Source of the DNA: Oscillospiraceae bacterium
GTDB lineage: Bacteria > Bacillota_A > Clostridia > Oscillospirales > Oscillospiraceae
Length of the DNA: 12,300 nt
Direction: 5' to 3'
Assembly (NCBI GenBank): GCA_017455225.1
Contig: JAFTBL010000207.1
Coordinates: 1-12,300 of the forward strand
In this document: positions 6,383 to 12,300 of the stretch, piece by piece
Numbering within the stretch: position 1 is the first letter of the stretch
Layout: every line of letters begins with the position of its first letter
Made by a program: the position numbers and the translations under genes
The notes under the pieces: generated by a model
Databases searched by the model: none
The model's input: the letters and a program-made list of their open reading frames with translations, nothing else
What the model was told of the DNA's origin: nothing

Positions 6383-7361
6383 AGTAGAAGCCGTCGTCCG
6401 GCAGGGCACCGCCCACGCTCTTGGGCGCGGCGTCGAACATCACGGACAGGTATCCGCTCAGCCCTGCTTTCATCTCATCGCCGTCCAGATAGGTCAGACC
6501 GCAGAAGGGGATGGCCTTGGCGGCCAGCGCCGCCTTGGGGATAATGCCGTATGCCTCGCACAGCTGTGCCGTTCCCTCCACGTCGGTCGCGGCTGTTTCA
6601 ATGGAGGCGGCGTAGTCGGTCAAAAAGCCCCGGACGGCCTCCTCGTGCTCGGCAAGAAACGCTTCGCGCACGATGACGCAGCCCATCATCAGCGTGCTCT
6701 CGCCGCCGGAGACCTTGTCCCATTCCTCCGTCATATCCAGCGCCGCCCGGGCGCCCTCATTCTGCATCACCAGCGTGGTGGCCACCGGCTGAGGCGCCAG
6801 GATCACGGCGTCCGGCTCGCTCTGCCACACGGTCAGAAGCTCGCTGCCCTCGCCCACGAAGCGGACGGTCACGTCCTTGTCCGGGTCAAGGCCGTTGCCC
6901 TGCAGCACGTAGCGCAGAACGTATTCGGGATTGGCGCCCTGACCGGGGCTGTAGATGGTCTTGCCCGCCAGATCCGCGGCGGACTCGATCTGAGCGTTCA
7001 GCGTCAGCAGATACAGCACGCCCAGCGTGTTCACCGCCAGCACCTTCACGCCGCCGCCGGTCTTGTTGTACAGCGCCGCGGCCAGATTGGTGGCCACGCA
7101 CGCCACGTCCGCCTGCCCGGAGGACACGGCGGCCACCACCTCGTCGTTGGCGCCGGTCATGGTGAAGTGATAGGTGTTGTGCAGAGCCGCGCCGTCCTCC
7201 GCCTGCCGGCGCAGGGGCAGAGCGCCGATGCCGGTGGGGCCGGACAGCACGTATACGTTCATATCCACGCTCTCACCGCCGGGCGCGGGCGTCTGGGCGC
7301 CGCAGCCCGCGGATACGAGGAGCATTGCCAATGCCAGAAGAAGGGATGCCAGCTTTTTCAT
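6372..7361 (-). CDS. ABC transporter substrate-binding lipoprotein, NitT/TauT-type
   Basis: The product has 329 residues. A signal peptide ends in lipobox VSAGC (lipidated Cys20), followed by a short Pro/Gly linker. The mature part has the SsuA/THI5-like layout: an opening beta strand and glycine loop (VLSGPTGIGALPL), GQADVACVATNLAAALYN, DLAGKTIYSPGQGANPEYVLRYVL, and a DAVILAPQPVATTLV segment lining the cleft. The start ATG overlaps the stop of the Crp-like gene as ATGA, so regulator and transporter are translated together. The domain is SsuA-like in layout, but the ligand is unknown. The gene order regulator, binding protein, permease, ATPase suggests self-contained nutrient uptake. Confidence 0.9.
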   Translation of the reverse strand: MKKLASLLLALAMLLVSAGCGAQTPAPGGESVDMNVYVLSGPTGIGALPLRRQAEDGAALHNTYHFTMTGANDEVVAAVSSGQADVACVATNLAAALYNKTGGGVKVLAVNTLGVLYLLTLNAQIESAADLAGKTIYSPGQGANPEYVLRYVLQGNGLDPDKDVTVRFVGEGSELLTVWQSEPDAVILAPQPVATTLVMQNEGARAALDMTEEWDKVSGGESTLMMGCVIVREAFLAEHEEAVRGFLTDYAASIETAATDVEGTAQLCEAYGIIPKAALAAKAIPFCGLTYLDGDEMKAGLSGYLSVMFDAAPKSVGGALPDDGFYYGG

Positions 7362-7963
7362 GAGAGAACCTCCCAGTGTTTTTTGTCCCTGCGGACGATC
7401 AATTTATGCTGCTCCAGCGTTTCCAGCGCCCGGTACAGACTGGTGCGCCCCCTGTTCAGCGTGGCGGCCAGCTGGGTCATGCTGCCGCTGACGCGCCCGC
7501 CGTTCTGACTCAGATACCGGTACAGCCGCCCCGGCGTATCGTTCTGGGTCAGCACGGCCAGCTTGTCGTTCAGCAGCCGGACTCTGGAGGACAAAAAGGT
7601 CACGTACCGCATGGCGGCCTCCGGGCACAGGGCGAAGATCCGCTCCAGCAGCTCCTGGGGCAAAAACGCCACCCGGCAGGGCTCCGACGCGGTGACCACG
7701 CTGACGAAATCCCCGCCGCCGAACAGCGACGCCGCGCCGAACACCGCGCCGGGTGCAAAGCGGGACAAGACGGCGCTTCCCCCGTCCGGCGAGGCCTGAG
7801 CCCGCCCCTCCAGCAGCGCGCAAAGCGCCGGCTGCCCTTGACCGGGGCGGCAGATCACCTCCCGCCGGGCAAAGGACGCCGTCTGCGCCTGCGCCAGCAG
7901 CGGCTGCAGCACGGGCAGATCCCGGAAGAGGAACAGCTCTGTCAGCGCAACGGATCGTGCCAT
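7358..7963 (-). CDS. Crp/Fnr-family transcriptional regulator
   Basis: The ATG at 7963 is chosen because AAGGAGG lies seven bases upstream and the family N-terminus begins there; a longer in-frame extension to 8101 runs through the promoter and part of a repeat element. The product has 201 residues, short for a family of about 220-230. Residues about 15-115 form a cyclic-nucleotide-binding-type barrel (PGAVFGAASLFGG). A long dimerisation helix follows, then a Crp-type helix-turn-helix (SMTQLAATLNRGRTSLYRALETLEQ, about 161-185). The cAMP-contacting Arg-Ser/Thr pair is not evident and there is no N-terminal Fe-S cysteine cluster, so the effector is unknown. It is the first gene of the importer operon and probably controls its own promoter through the palindrome at 7980-7995. 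Confidence 0.92.
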   Translation of the reverse strand: MARSVALTELFLFRDLPVLQPLLAQAQTASFARREVICRPGQGQPALCALLEGRAQASPDGGSAVLSRFAPGAVFGAASLFGGGDFVSVVTASEPCRVAFLPQELLERIFALCPEAAMRYVTFLSSRVRLLNDKLAVLTQNDTPGRLYRYLSQNGGRVSGSMTQLAATLNRGRTSLYRALETLEQHKLIVRRDKKHWEVLS

Positions 7964-7979
7964 GTGTACGCCTCCTTTT

Positions 7980-7995
7980 TGTTCCATTTGGAACA
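7980..7995. promoter_or_regulatory. Candidate operator for the Crp-like regulator
   Basis: A 16-bp perfect inverted repeat has arms TGTTCCA and TGGAACA around TT. It covers about +2 to +17 of the predicted minus-strand transcript, between the -10 and the regulator start codon. Size and symmetry fit a Crp/Fnr dimer site. Its position suggests autorepression. Confidence 0.65.
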
Positions 7996-8003
7996 CTTTG
8001 TTG

Positions 8004-8032
8004 ATCATACCAGATATGACAGCCGCTGTCAA
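8004..8032 (-). promoter_or_regulatory. Sigma-A promoter for the crp-like/ABC importer operon
   Basis: On the minus strand a consensus TTGACA (8032-8027) and TATGAT (8009-8004) are 17 bp apart. The start site should be near 7997, giving a leader of about 34 nt. Confidence 0.88.
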
Positions 8033-8035
8033 GGC

Positions 8036-8064
8036 AAAAAACTCCTCCGGCATTGCCGGAGGAG
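8036..8064 (-). terminator. T-tailed terminator hairpin, left flanking palindrome of element B
   Basis: Arms CTCCTCCGGCA (8042-8052) and TGCCGGAGGAG (8054-8064) enclose a single T. On the minus strand the hairpin is followed by six T's (8041-8036). It reads as the intrinsic terminator of the acyltransferase operon, although element B now separates the two by more than 200 nt. The same 23-nt palindrome recurs at 8267-8289. Confidence 0.8.
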
Positions 8065-8088
8065 ACTTGCAAAAAAGCATCGCAGATT

Positions 8089-8260
8089 TTGCGGCGCGCA
8101 CGGCGCAAAGATATAGAATCGTAATTTGCCGCGGCGTGCACGTGGCAAATTACACCGCTCAGACTACGAAGTGTGCGAATTGTCCGCGCTTAGCGGACGA
8201 TGAGTGCGCGAAGTAGGCTGCAGGCCCCTTGTCAAAAAACGGCTGTGCCGTTTTTTGACA
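8089..8260 (+). ncRNA. Candidate structured RNA element, copy B
   Basis: Second copy of the element at 3056-3227. The aligned 8121-8260 is exactly as long as 3088-3227 (140 nt) and differs at about 18 positions. The same fold is kept: stem 8121-8133 with 8141-8153; 53-nt hairpin 8164-8216; terminator hairpin 8230-8260. Compensatory changes are CTGC/GCAG to CTAC/GTAG, CCCGC/GCGGG to TCCGC/GCGGA, and GTG/CAC to GTC/GAC. One U-A has become U.G. A possible embedded promoter is TTGCGG (8089-8094), 17 bp, TATAGA (8112-8117). The first hairpin is weaker here than in copy A. It points towards the 3' end of the acyltransferase operon. Confidence 0.65.
8230..8260 (+). terminator. Terminator-like hairpin at the 3' end of element B
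   Basis: Arms TGTCAAAAAACGGC (8230-8243) and GCCGTTTTTTGACA (8247-8260) enclose TGT. It has the same A6/T6 in-stem design as the hairpin of element A, with one pair swapped and one added. Confidence 0.6.
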
Positions 8261-8262
8261 GT

Positions 8263-8293
8263 CCCCCTCCTCCGGCATTGCCGGAGGAGGGGG
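8263..8293. repeat. Right flanking palindrome of element B
   Basis: Arms CCCCCTCCTCCGGCA (8263-8277) and its complement (8279-8293) enclose a single T, making a 15-bp stem. The inner 23 nt are identical to 8042-8064. It lies 9 nt beyond the acyltransferase stop codon but has no T-run on the minus strand. Confidence 0.9.
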
Positions 8294-8302
8294 ATGATCT
8301 GC

Positions 8303-9535
8303 TTATGGCGCCGGGTGACAGTGGGCGTACAGCTCCTCGGTGGCCAGTGCCAGCTTGGTCACGGAGAAATCGTCGCCCTCCGGGTAGACGTACAGGGTGT
8401 CCCGTTCGGTGTTCAGATCCACGCAGTCGCCGTATTTGCCCAGATAGTCGTACTCGATGTGGCAGGAGTAAAGGGAGGCGGCGGGGATCTCCACCTCATA
8501 GGGCTCGCCCATGGCGCTGCCCCGCAGGTGGAAGCCCCCCATGTCGTGCCGCAGCTCCGCCGGGCCGAGGTCGATGTAGCCGTCGGCGTTGGGGAGGGCG
8601 TCCACCCGGGCCCGGCAGGTGAAACAGTAGGCGCCCGCCTCCACCTCCCGGCGGACGTTGGCGCGTTCCCACTCGTACCAGTCGGGAATGTGGGAAAACT
8701 CGGTTTCGCCCTCCTCGGCCTCCAGCGCGCCCCGCTCCGTCATCCGCCAGCGCTTGCCGCAGACGGCGCACCACCGCGCCGTGCCGCCGCTGGCCATGCG
8801 GTACTCCGTGCTGCAATGGGGACATTGATACAGCACCTTGTGCAGTCCCTCCGCCCGCCGGGGATAGGCAATGCGCAGACCCTTTTCCCGCTGCCAGCGG
8901 AAGTCGTCGTACCGGAAAGCGCGGCGGATGGACTCGGTGACCTCAGCGGCGTCGGCTTCGGCCAGCGCATCGGCGGTATAGAGGCAGGTCATGGTGGCCT
9001 CGGTGCCCCTTACGCCGTGGTCGGGCAGGTTCCAGAAGGGAGAGTTGACGTGGTGCCCGTGGCAGATCAGCGTCACCACCGGCACGCGCAGCAGCTTTGC
9101 CAGCTTGCCGATGGACTCCGGCAGCACGGCAGTGGTGCCGCACAGGGAGTAGCGGGCCTCCGGGTAGATGGCGGCCACGTCGCCCCGCGCGACCACCGTG
9201 CGCAGATGGCGCACCAGCGTGGCGTCGCGGGTGAATTTTCGCTTGCAGATGCAGCCGATCAGCCGCAGCAGCCATTCCCGCTTCAAAAACCCGTCGATGG
9301 CCACCACGAAATTGGCCCGGTGGGGCCAGATGGCCCGGATGGCCACGGTGAAATCCATAAAAGCGTTGTGGTTGCACAGCAGGAGATAGGGGGGCTTCAC
9401 GCCCTCCATGTTCACCTTCGTCAGATGATTGCGGTGCCGCAGCAGCGACGGCAGCACCAGCAGCCACATCAGCACCCGCAGATGCATCCGCATGGGCGGG
9501 CGCTTCATATCAAACCGTTTTACCTGATCCAGCAT
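8303..9535 (-). CDS. PlsC-like acyltransferase with C-terminal zinc ribbon
   Basis: The 410-residue product starts at an ATG with GGAGG upstream. Residues about 20-200 form a glycerol-phosphate-acyltransferase-type domain: a hydrophobic N-terminal segment, the catalytic HX4D box in CNHNAFMDF (H56, D61), and YPEARYS (124-130) in the place of the FPEGTRS substrate motif. A zinc ribbon follows, with CxxC pairs at C238/C241 and C256/C259. The last 140 residues are acidic with many aromatics and were not recognised. PlsC proteins are about 200-250 residues, so the extra half is an unusual addition. A role in phospholipid or other lipid acylation at the membrane is likely, but the acceptor is unknown. 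The gene lies 18 nt downstream of the phosphodiesterase gene in one operon. Confidence 0.82.
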   Translation of the reverse strand: MLDQVKRFDMKRPPMRMHLRVLMWLLVLPSLLRHRNHLTKVNMEGVKPPYLLLCNHNAFMDFTVAIRAIWPHRANFVVAIDGFLKREWLLRLIGCICKRKFTRDATLVRHLRTVVARGDVAAIYPEARYSLCGTTAVLPESIGKLAKLLRVPVVTLICHGHHVNSPFWNLPDHGVRGTEATMTCLYTADALAEADAAEVTESIRRAFRYDDFRWQREKGLRIAYPRRAEGLHKVLYQCPHCSTEYRMASGGTARWCAVCGKRWRMTERGALEAEEGETEFSHIPDWYEWERANVRREVEAGAYCFTCRARVDALPNADGYIDLGPAELRHDMGGFHLRGSAMGEPYEVEIPAASLYSCHIEYDYLGKYGDCVDLNTERDTLYVYPEGDDFSVTKLALATEELYAHCHPAP

Positions 9536-9553
9536 GGCACGTCCTCCGTTTCG

Positions 9554-10096
9554 TTACAGCGGATACGTGCGGTATACGGTGCCGTCCAGTTCCTTGAACA
9601 CGGCGGCGCCGTCATCCAGCAGGAGATAGCCCCGGTGCTGTGTGCCCTTGGGCAGCGCAGGGGAGCCGGGGTTGAGATAGAGGAACTCGGGGAACACGTC
9701 GCAGGCGGCGTGGTGGGTGTGCCCCGTCAGCAGGATGAAGCCCGGCGGCAGCAGGGGCGGATGCTCCGGGTGCCACAGGTCGCCGTGGGTGGCGAATACG
9801 GTACGCCCGCCCAACTGGAACAAAAAATACTCCGCCATGATGGGAAACTCCAGCACCATTTGATCTACCGCCGCGTCGCAGTTGCCCCGCACGCACAGGA
9901 TCCGGTCCCGCATGTTGTTGAGGATCTGCGTGCACCGCAGGGGATCGTGCCCCTCCGGCAGCGGGTTGCGAGGCCCGTGGTACAGAAGATCTCCCAACAG
10001 CAGCAGCCGGTCGGCCTGCTCCCGTTCCAACGCATCCGCCAGCTGCCGGCACACCGAGGCGCTGCCGTGCAGATCTGACGCCACCATCCATTTCAC
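9554..10096 (-). CDS. yfcE: YfcE-family metallophosphoesterase
   Basis: The product has 180 residues. The GTG at 10096 is chosen because AGGAGGG ends eight bases upstream and the family N-terminus (MKWMVASDLHG) begins there; upstream in-frame ATGs would add non-homologous sequence. Metal-binding motifs of the calcineurin-like fold are complete: DLH (D8, H10), GDLLYHG (D36), GNCD (N72), THGD (H104) and GHTH (H126, H128). GPRNPLPEG after the second motif is a signature of the YfcE subgroup. Characterised YfcE is a manganese-dependent phosphodiesterase on artificial substrates; the natural substrate is not known. It is the first gene of a two-gene operon with the acyltransferase. Confidence 0.92.
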   Translation of the reverse strand: MKWMVASDLHGSASVCRQLADALEREQADRLLLLGDLLYHGPRNPLPEGHDPLRCTQILNNMRDRILCVRGNCDAAVDQMVLEFPIMAEYFLFQLGGRTVFATHGDLWHPEHPPLLPPGFILLTGHTHHAACDVFPEFLYLNPGSPALPKGTQHRGYLLLDDGAAVFKELDGTVYRTYPL

Positions 10097-10131
10097 GCCG
10101 CATCCCTCCTGGTTTTCAGCACTATGCGGCC

Positions 10132-10140
10132 ATTGTATCA
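10132..10140 (-). promoter_or_regulatory. Candidate extended -10 promoter for yfcE-acyltransferase
   Basis: On the minus strand, TGATACAAT (10140-10132) is an extended -10 of TGnTATAAT type. No good -35 is visible 17 bp upstream. It lies between the alarmone synthetase terminator and the GTG start, where a promoter is needed. Confidence 0.5.
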
Positions 10141-10190
10141 CAATCATCACGCCGCCGCCACCCTTTTTTGCACCCGTTGGAGGCCGGGAC

Positions 10191-10228
10191 AAAAATGAGC
10201 GGGACGCTCCCGAAGGAACGTCCCGCTC
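10191..10228 (-). terminator. Intrinsic terminator of the alarmone synthetase gene
   Basis: On the minus strand a 14-bp stem (arms 10228-10215 and 10210-10197, one G.U pair) is capped by a TTCG tetraloop. The run ATTTTTG follows at 10196-10190. It starts 20 nt after the stop codon. Confidence 0.92.
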
Positions 10229-10247
10229 CGGATCGCCGGATCCGTTG

Positions 10248-10934
10248 TCACTCGGCGTATTCCGCCGTTTTGCCCTGATAGATGTTCTGCATCTCCCGGT
10301 CGATCTCCGCCACCGCCTCCGAGCAAAGGCGCAGGCGGGATACCTGCTCGTCGCTCAGCTCCCGTTTGGATTTGTAGCGCAGCTTGTGCTCGAGGCTGGC
10401 CCACATGTCCATGGCGATGGTGCGCAGCTGGATCTCCACCGGCAGGTGGATGGTGCCCTCGGAGATGGACACCGGCACGTCCAGAATGAGATGCAGACTG
10501 CGGTAGCCGGACTCCTTGGGCGCGGCGATATAGTCCGTCTCCGCCGTGATGCGGAAGGCGTCGCTGCGGCGCAGCAGATCGTGGAGATACCGGATGTCGT
10601 CCAGATAGTTGCAGATGACCCGGATGCCTGCCACGTCCTGAATGTGGGCGTAGATGTTGTCCACCGTCAGCTCATAGCCCCGGCGCCGGAGCTTGTCGGC
10701 AATGCTGTCCAGCGTTTTGATACGGTATTCGATGTGGTGGATGGGGGAATGGTCGTACAGGCTGGCGAATTCCTCGTCCAGGATCTCCATCTGCGCCACG
10801 GCGATCTTCAGCGCGCTGCGGTACAGATGGTTGACCCGCACCATGCCTTGGGCCAGCTCCGGTGATACGGGCGCGGCGTCCCGGGGCAGGGGGATCTCCC
10901 GGAGGCGGATGCTGCCGCTTTTTTCAATCAACAT
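10248..10934 (-). CDS. Small alarmone synthetase, GTP pyrophosphokinase family (RelP/YwaC-like)
   Basis: The product has 228 residues, the normal length for single-domain synthetases that lack the hydrolase and regulatory domains of Rel/SpoT. GGAAGGA precedes the ATG. Motifs of the RelA/SpoT synthetase fold: HHIEYRIKTLDSIADKL (67-82), QDVAGIRVIC (99-108), ESGYRSLHL (141-149, nucleotide-binding loop) and VEIQLRTIAMDMWASLEHKL (166-185) with the catalytic Glu in EIQ. It transfers pyrophosphate from ATP to GDP or GTP to make (p)ppGpp, a stringent-response signal, in the cytoplasm. Wording around residues 60-190 resembles Bacillus YwaC (RelP) somewhat more than YjbM (RelQ), from memory. Monocistronic: its own terminator follows. 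Confidence 0.93.
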   Translation of the reverse strand: MLIEKSGSIRLREIPLPRDAAPVSPELAQGMVRVNHLYRSALKIAVAQMEILDEEFASLYDHSPIHHIEYRIKTLDSIADKLRRRGYELTVDNIYAHIQDVAGIRVICNYLDDIRYLHDLLRRSDAFRITAETDYIAAPKESGYRSLHLILDVPVSISEGTIHLPVEIQLRTIAMDMWASLEHKLRYKSKRELSDEQVSRLRLCSEAVAEIDREMQNIYQGKTAEYAE

Positions 10935-10992
10935 GCTGATCCTTCCTTCTCCTTTTTGCCGCAGGACCGGTCAAGCGTCCCGCAACATACCT

Positions 10993-11003
10993 ATCATATC
11001 ATA
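10993..11003 (-). promoter_or_regulatory. Possible -10 region for the alarmone synthetase gene
   Basis: On the minus strand, two overlapping TATGAT hexamers (11003-10998 and 10998-10993) lie in an A/T-rich stretch about 60 nt upstream of the start codon. No matching -35 was found, so the assignment is weak. Confidence 0.35.
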
Positions 11004-11026
11004 TATTTGCCCCGAATATATGAACG

Positions 11027-11046
11027 GGCGGAAAACTTTTTCCGCC
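11027..11046. other. Perfect hairpin in the divergent intergenic region
   Basis: Arms GGCGGAAAA (11027-11035) and TTTTCCGCC (11038-11046) enclose CT. It lies upstream of the alarmone synthetase gene in a 413-nt gap without genes. It could be a weak bidirectional terminator or a protein site; neither can be shown. Confidence 0.35.
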
Positions 11047-11112
11047 GCTGCCGCCCCGGCTGTGCTCCTGCCCAATGTGATACGAGAAATGACAGGTTGC
11101 GTCAGAAAAATT

Positions 11113-11127
11113 TTGACAATATTGACA
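11113..11127. promoter_or_regulatory. Tandem TTGACA motif
   Basis: TTGACA occurs at 11113-11118 and again at 11122-11127, nine bases apart, within an A/T-rich stretch. CAATATTG between them is a perfect 8-bp palindrome. No -10 lies at 17 bp from either, so a regulator site is as likely as a promoter. Confidence 0.3.
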
Positions 11128-11216
11128 ATGTGTTTAATAACTAACGGCATTTTGACCATATAAAACCATGAATTTTTGTCGGAATGGGAGAATTGAGACG
11201 CTCTCCCGTCAATCAC

Positions 11217-11245
11217 TTGACCAATTTGCCAAAAAGCAGTACAAT
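11217..11245 (+). promoter_or_regulatory. Sigma-A promoter for the beta-helix membrane protein gene
   Basis: TTGACC (11217-11222) and TACAAT (11240-11245) are 17 bp apart. The start should be near 11252, leaving a purine-rich leader of about 96 nt before the ATG at 11348. Confidence 0.8.
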
Positions 11246-11347
11246 ACAAATACCGGAATGTGTTATTCGGAAGATAGGAACATAGAAATAAAACGAACAG
11301 AACGGAACAAAGAGGAAGGAACCCGGGAAAGAACAGGAGGATTCGCC

Positions 11348-12300
11348 ATGGAAGAGAAGGAGAAAAAGAGAAAGGGCGCGGCTGTGTCGGCCGGGAGGAA
11401 AAAATTCCTGCTCTGGCTGATCCCGCTGGTGGCTGTGGTGGCGGCCGGCGCGGTAACGGCGGTCGTTTTGCTCTCCGGCAGGGGCGGCGCAGATGACGAT
11501 TGGCTGCGCAAGGCGCTGGCGGAGGATTCTGTGCGCACCATCGAGCTCAACGAGACTGTCAAGAGCGTGGAGGGCTATGAGGTCAACGGCACCAAAACGC
11601 TGACGGGCACCGGCAAGATCTCCATGAACGCCGGCAGCAGCTTCGTGCTGAGCGTCAATACCGGCGCTTCCCTGACGGTGGACGGCGTTACGCTGAACGT
11701 CAAGAACGTCGGCAGCAACGGCGTGGTAGTCCGCGCCGGCGGCAAGCTGATCTGGGACGACGGCGTGATCTCCTATCCCAAGCAGTACGCCATCATCAGC
11801 TACGGCGACGTGACCGTCAACGGCGGCACCTTTGAGTATGCCGGCAGCAGCTGGCTCTATCTCAAAAGCGGCACCACCGGCACCATCACTGGCGGCCAGT
11901 TCACCAAGTCCGGCGCCGTGGGCATCGAGGTGGAGGAGGACGCCGCGCTGACCGTCAGCGGCAATCCCGTAATGGAGCGCGCCGGCACCAACACGGTGGA
12001 CAACAACGGCACGCTGATCATGACCGGCGGCACCATCTCCCAGTGCGAAACGTGGACCATCACCAACCACAAGGACGCCACGCTGAAAAACGTGACCATC
12101 AAGGACTGCGCGCTGAAGGGCTCCCTTTATAATTATAAAGGCGCCACCGCGCTGGTGGAGGACTGCGAGTTTGTAAACTGCAAGACCTATCAGATCTACA
12201 ACGAGGGCGTTGCCACGGTGAAGAACACGCTGCTGGCAAACTCCAACGCCTCCACCGTGAACAACAAGAATGAGATCACGCTGGAGGGCGTGACCATCAA
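11348..12300 (+). CDS. Membrane-anchored right-handed beta-helix-type protein, 3'-truncated by window edge
   Basis: The frame is open from ATG 11348, with AGGAGG upstream, to the right edge: 317 codons without a stop. The N-terminus is highly charged (EEKEKKRK), followed by one transmembrane segment (about residues 20-43) and an exported remainder with no lipobox or obvious signal cleavage. From about residue 75 the sequence falls into short repeats rich in G, T, N and V, such as GASLTVDGVTLNV, GDVTVNGGTFEYA, NGTLIMTGGTIS and DATLKNVTIKDC. This is the pattern of a parallel beta-helix of the pectin-lyase type. No polysaccharide lyase catalytic motif is visible in the part seen. It may be a surface protein that binds or cuts polysaccharide, or a purely structural one; the missing C-terminus could decide. 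Confidence 0.8.
   Translation, partial: MEEKEKKRKGAAVSAGRKKFLLWLIPLVAVVAAGAVTAVVLLSGRGGADDDWLRKALAEDSVRTIELNETVKSVEGYEVNGTKTLTGTGKISMNAGSSFVLSVNTGASLTVDGVTLNVKNVGSNGVVVRAGGKLIWDDGVISYPKQYAIISYGDVTVNGGTFEYAGSSWLYLKSGTTGTITGGQFTKSGAVGIEVEEDAALTVSGNPVMERAGTNTVDNNGTLIMTGGTISQCETWTITNHKDATLKNVTIKDCALKGSLYNYKGATALVEDCEFVNCKTYQIYNEGVATVKNTLLANSNASTVNNKNEITLEGVTI

Noticed and set aside
5889..7508. 539-codon open frame on the plus strand
   Set aside because: It is antisense to the NitT/TauT-type permease and lipoprotein genes, which have complete family motifs and coupled starts. It has no domain or credible start.
7964..8101. Longer N-terminus for the Crp-like regulator
   Set aside because: The extension would be translated through the consensus promoter, the operator palindrome and part of a repeat. 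The ATG at 7963 has an ideal ribosome binding site.
8204..10078. 624-codon open frame on the plus strand
   Set aside because: It lies opposite the acyltransferase and phosphodiesterase genes, whose motifs are clear. Its product is rich in H, Q, R and G without domains, as expected for the antisense of GC-rich genes.

Overview
The window looks like a piece of chromosome from a high-GC, Gram-positive anaerobe of the Clostridia, probably Oscillospiraceae-like. The basis is GC-rich coding sequence, AGGAGG-type ribosome binding sites, good sigma-A promoters (TTGAC- with 17-bp spacers), lipobox-bearing substrate-binding proteins, an xpaC-telA pair and a RelP/YwaC-like small alarmone synthetase. The taxonomic call is inference. 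No tRNA, rRNA, CRISPR array or transposase gene was seen.

Layout. 1-1702 (minus): a clear promoter drives xpaC and then telA, which runs off the left edge. 1900-5034 (plus): a three-gene ABC importer of the TrpX/TrpY/TrpZ type (lipoprotein, permease, ATPase). A leader hairpin abuts the first ribosome binding site, and a 350-nt intergenic insert lies between the lipoprotein and permease genes. 5046-5079: a perfect bidirectional terminator between convergent operons. 8032-5085 (minus): a Crp/Fnr-type regulator and a NitT/TauT-type ABC importer (lipoprotein, permease, short ATPase). These four genes overlap one another end to end, and a 16-bp palindrome sits at the likely transcription start. 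10096-8303 (minus): a YfcE-type phosphodiesterase and a PlsC-like acyltransferase carrying a zinc ribbon. 10934-10248 (minus): a small alarmone synthetase with its own terminator. 11217-12300 (plus): a membrane-anchored beta-helix-type protein, cut by the right edge.

The most interesting content is intergenic. Two copies (about 3056-3227 and 8089-8260) of the same roughly 170-nt element lie about 5 kb apart on the plus strand. The best-conserved 140 nt differ at about 18 positions. The changes fall mostly in loops or as compensatory pairs, and several G.U pairs work only if the plus strand is the RNA. This strongly suggests a structured RNA ending in a terminator-like hairpin. Each copy is bracketed by two near-identical copies of a perfect or near-perfect palindrome. 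The palindrome is the same on both sides of one copy but different between the two loci, as if the element had entered and duplicated a pre-existing hairpin or terminator. One insertion splits the TrpXYZ-like operon; the other separates the acyltransferase gene from its T-tailed terminator. This is the best candidate here for an undescribed mobile or dispersed RNA element.
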